DNA of 64,000 nucleotides, taken from NCBI RefSeq assembly GCF_012034205.1, contig NZ_JAATEM010000009.1:121123-185122 (forward strand), written 5' to 3'. The first letter of the stretch is position 1. Each line of letters starts with the position of its first letter. Both the position numbers and the translations under genes were made by a program. Shown here in pieces: positions 9,283-18,700 of this stretch. The notes beneath the pieces were generated by a model. The model saw only the letters and a list, made by a program, of their open reading frames with translations. It did no database searches and was not told the DNA's origin. Source of the DNA: Streptomyces composti (GTDB lineage: Bacteria > Actinomycetota > Actinomycetes > Streptomycetales > Streptomycetaceae).

Positions 9283-9312
9283 GTACGGGAGTCACCGGAT
9301 GGACTCCCGTAC
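9283..9312 (-). other. Intercistronic stem-loop between sugar-binding protein and ATPase genes
   Basis: Perfect 11-base arms GTACGGGAGTC (9283-9293) and GACTCCCGTAC (9302-9312), loop of 8, about 20 bp after the binding-protein stop, inside a 187-bp gap. Position fits an attenuating or RNA-stabilising structure that raises binding protein over membrane subunits. Confidence 0.7.
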
Positions 9313-9332
9313 TGCCTGGGGCTCCCTGCTGC

Positions 9333-10442
9333 TTACTTCAGACCGATCTTGTCGCAGGCGGCCTTGTACTTGCCCGCGCAGATCTCGTCGATGGTGTAGA
9401 CGCCGTCCTTGACCACGGTGTCCTTGATGTTGTCCTGGGTCAGCGAGACGACCGGGACCAGGACGGCCGGGATGCCCTTGGTGGTGGGGCTGTCGACCTT
9501 GTCCTTGGCGATCGAGTCCAGGGACTTGCCCTGGGCGAGCGCGACGGCCATCTCCGCGGCGGCGTCGGCCTCCGGGGCGTACGGCTTGTAGACGCTCATG
9601 TACTGCTCACCGGTGACGATGCGCTGCACGCCCGCGAGCTCGGCGTCCTGGCCGGTGACCGGGATGTCGTCGATGCCGGCCGCCTTCAGAGCGGTGATGA
9701 TGCCGCCCGCCATGCCGTCGTTGGCGCTGTAGACGCCGACGATCTTGTCCTTGCCGAGGGCGGAGATGGCGCCTTCCATGTTCTGGTTGGCGTTCTCCGG
9801 CTTCCACTCCTTGGTGTCGTACTCGCGGCCGATCTTCACCTTGCCGTCGAGGACGGAGTGGGCGCCCTTCTTGAACTGGGCGGCGTTCGGGTCGGTGGAG
9901 GACCCGTTCATCATGACGATCTGGCCGTCCTTGGCCTTGTCGCCGAGCGCCTTCAGCAGGGCCTCGCCCTGGGTCTTGCCGACGGTGACGTTGTCGAACG
10001 ACGTGTAGGCGTCGATCGGACCCTCGGCGAGACGGTCGTAGGCGACGACCGGGATCTTGGCCTCCTTGGCCTTCTTCACCGAGCCGGCGATGGCCTTGGA
10101 GTCCACCGCGTCCAGGATCAGCACGTCGACCTTGTTGGTGACCATGGTGTCGACCTGCTGGGCCTGCAGGCTGGCGTCCTGCTTGGCGTTGGCGTAGACC
10201 ACCTCGGCCTTGTTGTTCGTGAGCTCCTTGATCTTCTTCTCGATCAAGGGCTTGTCGAACTTCTCGTAGCGCGCGGTCTGGTTCTCCGGCAGGAGCAGAC
10301 CGACCTTGATCTCGTCACCCTTGGCGGCCGAGCCGCCGCTGTCCTTGTCGCCCGACTCCTTGGCGCTGCCACAGGCGGCCAGCGAGACGGCCATTGCACC
10401 GGCGGCAATGGCAACGGCGGCACGACGCATACGTGCGTTCAC
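9333..10442 (-). CDS. xylF: Sugar-binding lipoprotein of the XylFGH-type importer
   Basis: Extracytoplasmic substrate-binding subunit anchored as a lipoprotein. N-terminus MRRAAVAIAAGAMAVSLAAC ends in a lipobox (LAAC) followed by a Gly/Ser linker. The mature part is a periplasmic-binding-protein type 1 fold of the D-xylose-binding group: IKVGLLLPENQTARYEKFD, VDVLILDAVDSKAIAG, VVAYDRLAEGP, VGVYSANDGMAGG, and PVTGQDAELAGVQRI. About 369 residues. The GTG at 10442 has GGGAGG nine bases upstream, which favours it over the inner ATG at 10430. First gene of the operon. An 18-bp palindrome lies about 100 bp upstream. Confidence 0.92.
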   Translation of the reverse strand: MNARMRRAAVAIAAGAMAVSLAACGSAKESGDKDSGGSAAKGDEIKVGLLLPENQTARYEKFDKPLIEKKIKELTNNKAEVVYANAKQDASLQAQQVDTMVTNKVDVLILDAVDSKAIAGSVKKAKEAKIPVVAYDRLAEGPIDAYTSFDNVTVGKTQGEALLKALGDKAKDGQIVMMNGSSTDPNAAQFKKGAHSVLDGKVKIGREYDTKEWKPENANQNMEGAISALGKDKIVGVYSANDGMAGGIITALKAAGIDDIPVTGQDAELAGVQRIVTGEQYMSVYKPYAPEADAAAEMAVALAQGKSLDSIAKDKVDSPTTKGIPAVLVPVVSLTQDNIKDTVVKDGVYTIDEICAGKYKAACDKIGLK

Positions 10443-10540
10443 TTCTTCAAACCTCCCTGACGAGGCCGCGTCGTTGCGGCCGAGGTGGCTGGAAGTCAAC
10501 TCGGCCACACGTGCGACGTCAAGAAGTAAATCCTTAACGA

Positions 10541-10558
10541 GATGGCAACGGTGCCATC
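10541..10558 (-). promoter_or_regulatory. 18-bp inverted repeat upstream of xylF (candidate operator)
   Basis: GATGGCAACGGTGCCATC: perfect 7-base arms around ACGG. Lies between the end of the ROK regulator gene and the xylF start. A candidate site for the neighbouring ROK repressor or another sugar regulator. No footprint information is implied. Confidence 0.55.
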
Positions 10559-10564
10559 CGTTCT

Positions 10565-11776
10565 CTAAGTGAAGGCGGGTGTACCAGCCAACGGTGCCCC
10601 TGCCACAGCCCCGTCCAAAAGGGTCGAATCACCCATCTCGTTGAGGGCGAGGGCGAGCGCTCCGAGGACCTCCGCACGGCCCCCAAGTGCCCCGGGGAGA
10701 ACGGACAGTTGACGCGCCGCACTGGGGATCGCGTAGCGGCCGACGGACTCCCTGATCGGCCCGAGCACCAGCTCTCCGGCCTCGGCGAGATCACCACCGA
10801 GGACGATCCGGCTCGGGTTCAGCAGGTTGCAGAGATTGGCGACTCCACTGCCGACGTGGCGGCCGACGTCGGCGATCACCCGACGGCAGCCCGGGTCGCC
10901 GTCCCTCGCCAGCCTCACGACCTTCTCCATGGTCAGATCCGTGCCGTGGCTGGAGTGGAGCAGCGGGAGCACATAGCGGGCCGCCGCGAAGGTCTCCAGG
11001 CAGCCGCGGTTGCCGCAGCGGCAGACGGGGCCGGACTCGTCGAGTGTAATATGCCCGATTTCGCCCGCTGTGCCGCCGGGCCCCCGGTAGATCTTCCCGT
11101 CGATCACCAGGCCGGCGCCGACACCGCTCGCGACCTTGATGTACGCCAGGTCGCGCACGCCCCTGCCGCTGCCCCAGACCATCTCGCCGAGGGCGCCGAG
11201 GTTGGCGTCGTTGTCCACGTGCACCGGCACTCCGAGGCGCCCCCGCAGCTCCTCGGCGGGTCTGGTGCCGCCCCAGCCCGGCAGGATCGCGGTGGAGCCC
11301 AGGGTGCCGGACTCCACGTCGATCGGGCCCGGTACGCCGAGGCCGATCCCGGCGATCTTGGAGCGGTCCACCCCGGTGGCGTCGATCATCTTGTTGACCA
11401 GCTGTTCCGCCCGGTCGAAGCCCTGGGTGGCGGAGGCGTCCACGTCCAGCGGCTCGGCCCTCTCGTCCAGCACCTGGTGGGCGAGATTGCCGATCGCCAC
11501 GCGTAGATGCGTATGGCCGAAGTCCACCCCGATGACGATGCCGGCGTCCCCGCTGAGCGAGACGCTGCGGGCCCTGCGTCCCCCCGCCGAGGTGGGGGTG
11601 ACCTGGACCGTTCCGCCCTCTTTCAGTTCACGGACGATGTTGGATACGGTCGCCGCCGACAGACCTGTCGTCCTCGCGATCTCGGCCTGGGTGAGAGAAC
11701 CCGCAAGACGTACTGCTCGGACGACCCGCTCCAGGTTGGCTCGGTGCAGCGACGACTGCGACCCCGGAGTCTCCAC
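10565..11776 (-). CDS. rok7B7: ROK-family transcriptional regulator (Rok7B7-like)
   Basis: Repressor with an N-terminal winged helix (LTQAEIARTTGLSAATVSNIVREL, residues about 28-52) and a sugar-kinase-like ROK domain: GVDFGHTHLRVAIGN, GLGVPGPID, HVDNDANLGALGE, the zinc site CRCGNRGCLE, and GGDLAEAGELVLGP. 403 residues; GTG start at 11776 with AGGAGG five bases upstream. It sits between xylFGH and ngcEFG, the arrangement described for S. coelicolor Rok7B7, which is reported to affect xylose transport, carbon repression and antibiotic production. Whether it also controls the ngc operon here is inference from position. Confidence 0.9.
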   Translation of the reverse strand: METPGSQSSLHRANLERVVRAVRLAGSLTQAEIARTTGLSAATVSNIVRELKEGGTVQVTPTSAGGRRARSVSLSGDAGIVIGVDFGHTHLRVAIGNLAHQVLDERAEPLDVDASATQGFDRAEQLVNKMIDATGVDRSKIAGIGLGVPGPIDVESGTLGSTAILPGWGGTRPAEELRGRLGVPVHVDNDANLGALGEMVWGSGRGVRDLAYIKVASGVGAGLVIDGKIYRGPGGTAGEIGHITLDESGPVCRCGNRGCLETFAAARYVLPLLHSSHGTDLTMEKVVRLARDGDPGCRRVIADVGRHVGSGVANLCNLLNPSRIVLGGDLAEAGELVLGPIRESVGRYAIPSAARQLSVLPGALGGRAEVLGALALALNEMGDSTLLDGAVAGAPLAGTPAFT

Positions 11777-11969
11777 GACGACCTCCTGCGCGCGGGGCCG
11801 CTTCGGTGAGGCCCCGTTTCATGTCCAACTAGTGAACTCTAAGCTGAGCCGTTCGGGTTGCCTCCCGTCAAGAGGTTGAACCGTTTCGGGGTACGACAGG
11901 GAGAACGGTCACATACACGGACGCCGCCCCCTGGACGGGAGCGGCGCGTGCGGGGCCGGCTGCGCTGCG

Positions 11970-12893
11970 TTACTTCAGCGCACCCGCGGTGAGCCCCTGG
12001 ACCACCTGGCGCTGGAAGATGATGTAGGCGGCGAGCACCGGCAGCATCGCCATCACCAGCCCGGCGAACAGTCCGGACCAGTCCCCCTTGTAGCCCTGGC
12101 TGACCGCCAGCTGCACCAGGCCCTGGGTGAGGACGTGCTTGTCCTCGTCGGTGTTCAGCACCGTGGGCAGCATGTACTGGTTCCACTGGCCCAGGAAGTT
12201 GAAGATGCCCACGCTGATCAGGCCCGGCTTGGCCATCGGCAGCATGATCTGGAAGAACGTCCGGCTGTGCGAGGCGCCGTCCACGAACGCGGCCTCGGCG
12301 ACGGAGGTCGGCAGGCTGCGGAAGAACGCGGTCAGGAAGAACACCGTGAACGGCAGCGAGTAGGCGATGTACACCAGGATCAGGCCGTGGATGGTGTTCA
12401 GCAGTCCCATGTTGTTGACCACGTAGAACAACGGGACCAGGGCGAGCATGATCGGGAAGCTCATGCCGCCGATGAACAGGTAGTAGATGAACCGGTTGCC
12501 CGGGAAGTCGAAGCGGGCCAGCACATAGGCCGCCATCGAGCCCAGGACCAGGGTGCCGATGAGCGAGCCGCCCACCACCAGGACGGTGTTGAGGAAGTAG
12601 TCGCTCATATGGGCCTGGGTCCAGGCCCTCGACCAGTTCTCGAAATGCAGCCGGTCCGGCAGCGACCAGGGGGAGCCGAAGATGGAGGCGTCGTCCTTGA
12701 AGGACGTCATCACCGCCCACACCAGCGGCATGACCACCATGATCGCCCAGATGACGAGGATGCCGTGGGAGAAGACATTGAGGACGGTGCCCTCCTTCTT
12801 CCCACGCGCCTGCCCGGGCGCCGGCAGGTCGATCTTGGTGACGGGGGCGCCGGACTCGGCGGGTACCGGAGCGGAGGTCTCGGTCGTCTTCAT
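11970..12893 (-). CDS. ngcG: Sugar ABC transporter permease, MalG/NgcG type
   Basis: Inner-membrane subunit of a CUT1 importer, 307 residues, six hydrophobic segments. The ATPase-contact EAA loop reads EAAFVDGASHSRTFFQIMLP. N-terminus is a Pro/Ala-rich hydrophilic tail before the first helix (FSHGILVIWAIMVVMPLVWA). Follows ngcF by 4 bp. No ATPase is encoded in this cluster, which is normal for CUT1 systems in Streptomyces that share the MsiK ATPase encoded elsewhere. The name rests on operon position and resemblance of the set to SCO6005-6007. Confidence 0.85.
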   Translation of the reverse strand: MKTTETSAPVPAESGAPVTKIDLPAPGQARGKKEGTVLNVFSHGILVIWAIMVVMPLVWAVMTSFKDDASIFGSPWSLPDRLHFENWSRAWTQAHMSDYFLNTVLVVGGSLIGTLVLGSMAAYVLARFDFPGNRFIYYLFIGGMSFPIMLALVPLFYVVNNMGLLNTIHGLILVYIAYSLPFTVFFLTAFFRSLPTSVAEAAFVDGASHSRTFFQIMLPMAKPGLISVGIFNFLGQWNQYMLPTVLNTDEDKHVLTQGLVQLAVSQGYKGDWSGLFAGLVMAMLPVLAAYIIFQRQVVQGLTAGALK

Positions 12894-12897
12894 CTGA

Positions 12898-13824
12898 TCA
12901 GTACTCCAGCCGCTCGCGCCGCCCCAGCCGCATCACGACGGCGGCGAAGGCCAGCGTGACGACGAGCAGGGCGACACCGATGGTGGTGGCATAGGCGGCC
13001 TGACCGTCACGGAACGCCTTCTGGTACACGTACAGGACCATGACGGTGGTCGAGTAGTCGGGCCCGCCGGGTCCGGTCGTCATGATCTGTACGACCGCGA
13101 ACGACTCGGCGCCCAGGGCGAGGATGCCCATGTACACCCAGCCGGACTGCACGGTGTCCCACAGCAGCGGCAGGGTGATGCGGAAGAAGGTGGTGAAGCG
13201 GCTGGCGCCGTCCAGCAGCGCGGCCTCGTACAGGTCCGCCGGGATGGAGGCCATGCCCGCGGAGAACAGGACCACGAAGAAGCCGACCGTGGACCAGACG
13301 AGCACCGCCATCACGGCCCACAGGGCGAGGTCCGGGTCGCCGAGCCACAGCGGCTGGACGTCGTCCAGGCCGACCGCCCGCAGGACGGAGTTGATCGCGC
13401 CGCTGTCCGGGTTGTACGCGAACGCGAACAGCAGGGCGACGATCGCGATCGAGAGCACCTGCGGGAAGAAGTAGACGATCTTGTAGAAGCCGGAGCCGCG
13501 GACCCCGCTGATCACGGGCCCGCCCCGGCGCCGCCGGCCGCCCACATTGATCATGAACGACAGGAACAGCGCCAGGCCGATCGTCACCACCGGCACCAGC
13601 AGTGCGAACAGCAGGCTGTGCTGCAGCGACTTCCAGAAGATGGAGTCGTCCAGCATGCGCTCGTAGTTGGCGAAGCCCACCATCGAGAACTCGGGACTCA
13701 GGCCGGTCCAGTCCGTGAACGAGTAGTAGATCGACTGGATGAACGGCCAGATGACGAAGAGCGCGTACAGCCCCAGGGGAACCGCGAGGAACCCCACGAT
13801 GAACCGGTACTTGCCGTGCTGCAT
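12898..13824 (-). CDS. ngcF: Sugar ABC transporter permease, MalF/NgcF type
   Basis: CUT1 permease of 308 residues beginning MQHGKYRFIVGFLAVPLGLYALFV, with about six membrane segments. The EAA loop is YEAALLDGASRFTTFFRITLP. A basic cytoplasmic patch (GGRRRRGG, residues about 91-98) interrupts helices 2 and 3. Translated just ahead of ngcG. A GC-rich hairpin separates it from the binding-protein gene upstream, so it is probably expressed at a lower level than ngcE. Confidence 0.86.
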   Translation of the reverse strand: MQHGKYRFIVGFLAVPLGLYALFVIWPFIQSIYYSFTDWTGLSPEFSMVGFANYERMLDDSIFWKSLQHSLLFALLVPVVTIGLALFLSFMINVGGRRRRGGPVISGVRGSGFYKIVYFFPQVLSIAIVALLFAFAYNPDSGAINSVLRAVGLDDVQPLWLGDPDLALWAVMAVLVWSTVGFFVVLFSAGMASIPADLYEAALLDGASRFTTFFRITLPLLWDTVQSGWVYMGILALGAESFAVVQIMTTGPGGPDYSTTVMVLYVYQKAFRDGQAAYATTIGVALLVVTLAFAAVVMRLGRRERLEY

Positions 13825-13856
13825 TGCTAGCGACCCCGATCTGCGCGCGGGTGCCG

Positions 13857-13896
13857 CCAGGGCCGGCCCGGCGCGGCGGCGCCGGACAGGCCCTGG
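13857..13896 (-). other. Intercistronic hairpin between ngcE and ngcF
   Basis: Outer arms CCAGGGCC (13857-13864) and GGCCCTGG (13889-13896) enclose further GC-rich pairing. Located between the binding-protein stop and the permease start, as is the structure at 9283-9312 in the neighbouring operon. Confidence 0.55.
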
Positions 13897-13906
13897 TGAC
13901 GGGTTC

Positions 13907-15376
13907 TCACTGGTGCTTGTAGTGCTTGATCGACGAGTCCTTGGCGGTCTCGTCGGCGAAGGCCTGGATCTTCTTGATGGCCTCGGCCGGGGTGATGCGG
14001 CCGGCCATCATCTCGCCGAGGCCCGCCACACCGATCTTCTCCTTCTGCAGCTGCACGTACCAGTCCTGGATGCGCGGGTTCAGGACGTTCTCGCCGGCCA
14101 GTTCCAGCGCCGCGACACCGGACTTCAGACCCGGGGTCAGCTCGATGCCGTCGGTGCCGCCGTTGTAGGCGGTCAGCGACTTCACCTTGCTGGTGAAGTT
14201 CTTCGAGGAGGCCTCGCTGAGCATGATGCGCAGCTGCTCCATGCCGCCGAGGCCGTTCTTCGCCTTGGCCGGGACGATGAAGGGCTCACCGCCGGAGGCC
14301 CAGATGGTGCCGAAGGGCATCTTGTCGTTCTCGTCGAGGCCGGTGGGCGCGGACACCGTGACCTCGAAGTCCGCCGGGATGACCTTGGCGGACTCGTTCT
14401 CCACCCAGGAGCCGTTGGGCAGGAACAGCGCCTTGCCCTGCGCCCAGGCGGTCTGGGACTGGATGTGGTCGAGGCCGGGGGTGCCCTTGAGGATGTAGCC
14501 CTTCTTGTAGAGCTCGTAGTAGGCCTCGAAGCAGTCCTTGACCGCCGGGTGCTTCCAGGCGTTCGGCTCGAGGTTGTCGATGGCGTCGAGCACCTCGCGG
14601 CCGCCGACCTTGCCGATCATCGGGTAGAGCGAGAAGGGGATGTAGTACGGGTACTTGCCCGCGTACGTCCAGCCCGCCATGCCCTTCTTCTTGGCCTTGG
14701 CGCAGACCGCGAGCATCTGGTCCCAGGTCTTCGGGTACTCCTCGTCCAGCGAGTCCAGGGCCTTCTTGGAGTACCAGACGCCGTAGACCGTGTAGGCGTA
14801 GTAGAGGATCCAGACCTTTTCGCCGTCGAACTGGCCCATCTCGACGATGCCGGGGCGCAGCGTGTCGCGGACCTTCTTGTTCGGGTCGTCGTAGGACGGG
14901 GCGTCGAGCAGCGGGGTGAGGTCGGCGAGCTGGTTCTTGCCGACCAGGACGCCCATGTCCATCTGCTCGGCACCGGAGTTGTCGATGAGGTCGGGCGGGT
15001 TGCCCTGGTTGAAGCGCGGCTGCAGGGTCGACTGGATCTTCTGCGTCGCGGAGAACTTCACCTTGGCCTTGGGGAAGTTCTTCTCGTAGATCTTGACCGC
15101 GTCCTCGGCGTACTCCTTGCCGAAGCCGCCGTCGAAGAGGACGAATTCCATCTGCGCGGAGTCATTGACGCCGAGCGGATTCTTCGCGGTCTTCTTGCCG
15201 GCTTTGGCCTTGTCCTGATCGTCGCCTCCTCCCCCGCTGGCACACGCGGACAGGAAACCCATGGCAGGTACGGAGACCAGCCCCAGCGCGGCGGACCGCT
15301 TGATCAGACTGCGGCGGTCGACGCCGCTGGTGGCGAACTCGCCGGTGCCGTTGTTCTCGGCGGAGGTGGATCCCAT
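13907..15376 (-). CDS. ngcE: Sugar-binding Tat lipoprotein, NgcE-like (GlcNAc/chitobiose uptake)
   Basis: Solute-binding subunit of the CUT1 importer, about 489 residues. The N-terminus shows a twin-arginine signal (DRRSLIKRSAALGLVSVPAM) ending in a lipobox (LSAC), so it should be exported folded by Tat and lipidated. The mature domain carries features of family-1 solute-binding proteins (NPPDLIDNSGAEQMDMG, WYSKKALDSL, WAQGKALFLPNGSWVENE). The ATG at 15376 has GAGG eight bases upstream; the in-frame TTG two codons earlier is too close to that site. Homologues in S. olivaceoviridis and S. coelicolor take up N-acetylglucosamine and diacetylchitobiose. A DasR-site-like sequence lies 170 bp upstream. 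Confidence 0.85.
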   Translation of the reverse strand: MGSTSAENNGTGEFATSGVDRRSLIKRSAALGLVSVPAMGFLSACASGGGGDDQDKAKAGKKTAKNPLGVNDSAQMEFVLFDGGFGKEYAEDAVKIYEKNFPKAKVKFSATQKIQSTLQPRFNQGNPPDLIDNSGAEQMDMGVLVGKNQLADLTPLLDAPSYDDPNKKVRDTLRPGIVEMGQFDGEKVWILYYAYTVYGVWYSKKALDSLDEEYPKTWDQMLAVCAKAKKKGMAGWTYAGKYPYYIPFSLYPMIGKVGGREVLDAIDNLEPNAWKHPAVKDCFEAYYELYKKGYILKGTPGLDHIQSQTAWAQGKALFLPNGSWVENESAKVIPADFEVTVSAPTGLDENDKMPFGTIWASGGEPFIVPAKAKNGLGGMEQLRIMLSEASSKNFTSKVKSLTAYNGGTDGIELTPGLKSGVAALELAGENVLNPRIQDWYVQLQKEKIGVAGLGEMMAGRITPAEAIKKIQAFADETAKDSSIKHYKHQ

Positions 15377-15546
15377 GCTCAAGTCCTCGCCTTCTCCAGG
15401 ACTCAGGCGGTGAACCGGATCCTTCCCGGCACCGCGTTCGGGTCAAGCTGGGTCGTGCTGGAAGTGCTGTCGAGGTGCTGTGGTGCTGGACGTTCCCGGT
15501 GCACGTCACTGATGGTCGGGCGCGGTGAGGATGCCCCGGAGTGCCG

Positions 15547-15562
15547 ACAGGTATAGTCCACT
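15547..15562. promoter_or_regulatory. Candidate DasR (dre-like) site upstream of ngcE
   Basis: On the minus strand AGTGGACTATACCTGT agrees at 12 of 16 positions with the GlcNAc-regulator consensus AGTGGTCTAGACCACT. The fit is imperfect, but the location upstream of a GlcNAc-type importer makes it worth recording. Confidence 0.4.
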
Positions 15563-15701
15563 TCCCGCCAGCGGAGCAAGATCGAATGCAAGGTTCACTG
15601 CCGGTCTTTTCCGAGTTGAGACCTGCCGGACATATGTGCGCCCGGCAGGCTTCTCGCCGGAATTATCCGGGTCTCCGAACTCGAATGCCGCATTCAACAC
15701 C

Positions 15702-15727
15702 TTGACACCGTGGGCCACTTGGCCCAC
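15702..15727 (+). promoter_or_regulatory. TTGACA -35 box overlapping an 18-bp perfect palindrome, mannosidase promoter
   Basis: TTGACA at 15702-15707 is followed by GTGGGCCACTTGGCCCAC at 15710-15727, with perfect 8-base arms and a 2-base centre. The palindrome fills the -35/-10 spacer, where a repressor would block RNA polymerase. It lies 60-80 bp upstream of the GH92 start. Confidence 0.6.
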
Positions 15728-15751
15728 TACTGTTCCTTGCGCAGTGAAACT

Positions 15752-15763
15752 GACAACGTTGTC
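15752..15763 (+). promoter_or_regulatory. LacI-type palindrome in the mannosidase 5' region
   Basis: GACAACGTTGTC is a perfect 12-bp palindrome with the central CG typical of LacI/GalR-family operators. Lies 24 bp before the GH92 start codon, downstream of the palindrome at 15710. Confidence 0.55.
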
Positions 15764-15787
15764 CAGGCGCAGGGAGGGTGCTCGCGC

Positions 15788-18700
15788 ATGCTGCACAGAG
15801 TCCGGCCCAGGGTCCGGTACGGAGTACGGCACAGATGGAGTACGGCGGTCGTCGCGGCGACCGCCTTCGCTTTGGCCGCGACCTCCCAGGGCGCCGCCGT
15901 GGCCCTGCCGGGAGCACCGGCGAAGACCGACCGGGCGTTCGCCTCCTCGTTCGAGCAGGGCGATCCCGCTCCGGACTGGGTGAGCACCGTGGAGAGGGCG
16001 CCGGGCGGCGGCAAGCGCGCCTCCGGCGTCGACGGCGGCTACACCACCGGCATCCCGGGGAATGTGACCGACCGGGTGACCGACGTGCGGGCGAGCGCCG
16101 AGAACACCGGTGGCGGGGAGGTGAAGGAGAACCTCGTCGACGGCGAGCCCAGCACCAAGTGGCTGACCTTCGAGCCCACCGGCTGGGTCGAGTTCGACCT
16201 GGACGAACCGGTGGAAATCACCCGATATGCCCTCACCTCGGCCAATGACCACGCCGAACGCGACCCGCGGGACTGGACGCTGAAGGGCTCCGCGGACGGC
16301 AAGGAGTGGACCACGCTCGACACCCGCACGGGCGAGACCTTCGGCGAGCGGTTCCAGACGAAGATCTACGACCTGGACGCCGGCGCGGTCGCCGAGTACC
16401 GGCACTTCCGGCTGGAGATCACCAGGAACGGCAGCGGCGACATCGTGCAGCTCGCCGATGTGCAGTTCTCCACCGGCGACGAGGACGGGCCGGTGCCCCC
16501 GGACATGCTGACGCTGACCGACCGCGGCCCGAGCGGGTCGCCCACCGCGAAGGCGGGCGCCGGATTCACCGGAAAGCGTGCCCTGCGTTACGCCGGCCGG
16601 CACACCGCGAAGGGCCGGGCCTACTCGTACAACAAGGTCTTCGACGTCAATGTGAAGGTCGAGCGGGACACCCGGCTGTCGTACCGGATCTTCCCCTCGA
16701 TGGCCGACGGCGACCTCGACTACGACGCCACCAACGTCTCGCTCGATCTCGCCTTCACCGACGGCACGTACCTGAGCGACCTGCGCGCCACCGACCAGCA
16801 CGGCTTCCCGCTCACGCCGCGGGGCCAGGGCGCGGCGAAGGTCCTCTACGTCAACCAGTGGAACAACGTGGTCTCCCGGATCGGTTCGGTGGCCCGCGGC
16901 AAGACGGTCGACCGGATCCTGGTGGCCTACGACTCCCCCGAGGGTCCCGCGCAGTTCCGGGGCTGGGTGGACGACGTGCAGCTGAAGCCGGTGGCGCCCG
17001 AGAAGCCCAGGGCGCACCTGTCCGACTACGCGGTGACCACCCGCGGCACCAACTCCAGCGGCGGCTTCTCGCGCGGCAACACCTTCCCGGCCACCGCCGT
17101 GCCGCACGGCTTCAACTTCTGGACTCCGGTGACCAACGCCGGCTCGCTGACCTGGCTGTACGACTACGCCCGCGGCAACAACGGCGACAATCTGCCGACC
17201 ATCCAGGCGTTCAGCGCCAGCCACGAGCCGAGCCCGTGGATGGGTGACCGGCAGACCTTCCAGGTGATGCCGTCGGCCGCGTCCGGCACCCCGGACACCG
17301 GCCGCGAGGCGCGGGAGCTGGCGTTCCGGCACGAGAACGAGACGGCCCGGCCGTACTACTACGGGGTCCGCTTCGAGAACGGCCTGAAGGCGGAGATGGC
17401 CCCGACCGACCACGCGGCGGCGCTGCGCTTCACCTACCCCGGCGACGACGCGAGCGTGATCTTCGACAACGTCACCGACGAGGCGGGCCTGACGCTCGAC
17501 CGGGAGAACGGCGTCGTCACCGGCTACTCGGACGTCAAGTCCGGCCTGTCCACCGGCGCCACCCGGCTGTTCGTGTACGGCGAGTTCGACAAGAAGGCCG
17601 TCGACGGAGCGTCGAGCGGCGTCAAGGGCCATCTGCGCTTCGACGCGGGCAAGGACCGCACGGTGACGCTGCGCCTGGCCACCTCGCTGATCAGCGTCGA
17701 CCAGGCGAAGGACAATCTGCGTCAGGAGCTGCCCGCGAGCCGGTCCTTCGAGTCGGTGAAGAAGGCGGCCCAGCGCCAGTGGGACGAGCTGCTGGGCACG
17801 GTGGAGGTCGAGGGCGCGACCCCGGACCAGCTGACCACGCTCTACTCCAGCCTCTACCGGCTGTACCTGTACCCGAACTCGGGCTTCGAGAAGGTCGGCG
17901 GCACCTACAAGTACGCTTCGCCCTTCTCGAAGATGACCGGGCCGGACACCCCGACCCACACCGGGGCGAAGATCGTCGAAGGCAAGGTGTACGTCAACAA
18001 CGGCTTCTGGGACACCTACCGGACCACCTGGCCCGCGTACTCCTTCCTCACCCCGTCCCGGGCCGGTGAGCTGGTCGACGGCTTCGTGCAGCACTACAAG
18101 GACGGCGGCTGGACCTCCCGCTGGTCCTCCCCCGGCTACGCGGACCTGATGACCGGCACCTCCTCGGACGTGGCGTTCGCGGACGCGTACGTCAAGGGCG
18201 TCGGCTTCGACGCGGAGGCGGCGTACGACGCGGCCGTGAAGAACGCCACCGTGGTGCCGCCCTCCTCGGGCGTGGGCCGCAAGGGCATGGCCACCTCGCC
18301 CTTCCTCGGCTACACCTCCACCGAGACCCACGAGGGCCTGTCCTGGGCGCTGGAGGGCTACATCAACGACTACGGCATCGCGAGGATGGCCGAGGCCCTG
18401 CACAAGAAGACCGGCAAGAAGCGCTACAAGGAGGAGGCCGCCTACTTCCTGAACCGGGCGCGCGACTACGTCAACCTCTTCGACGCGAAGGCCGGCTTCT
18501 TCCAGGGCCGCGACCTCGAGGGCGACTGGCGGGTGCCGTCGGAGAAGTACGACCCCAGGGTGTGGGGGTACGACTACACCGAGACCAACGGCTGGGGCTA
18601 CGCCTTCACCGCACCGCAGGACAGCCGGGGCCTGGCCAACCTCTACGGCGGCCGGAAGGGCCTCGCCGACAAGCTCGACGAGTACCTGTCCACCCCGGAG

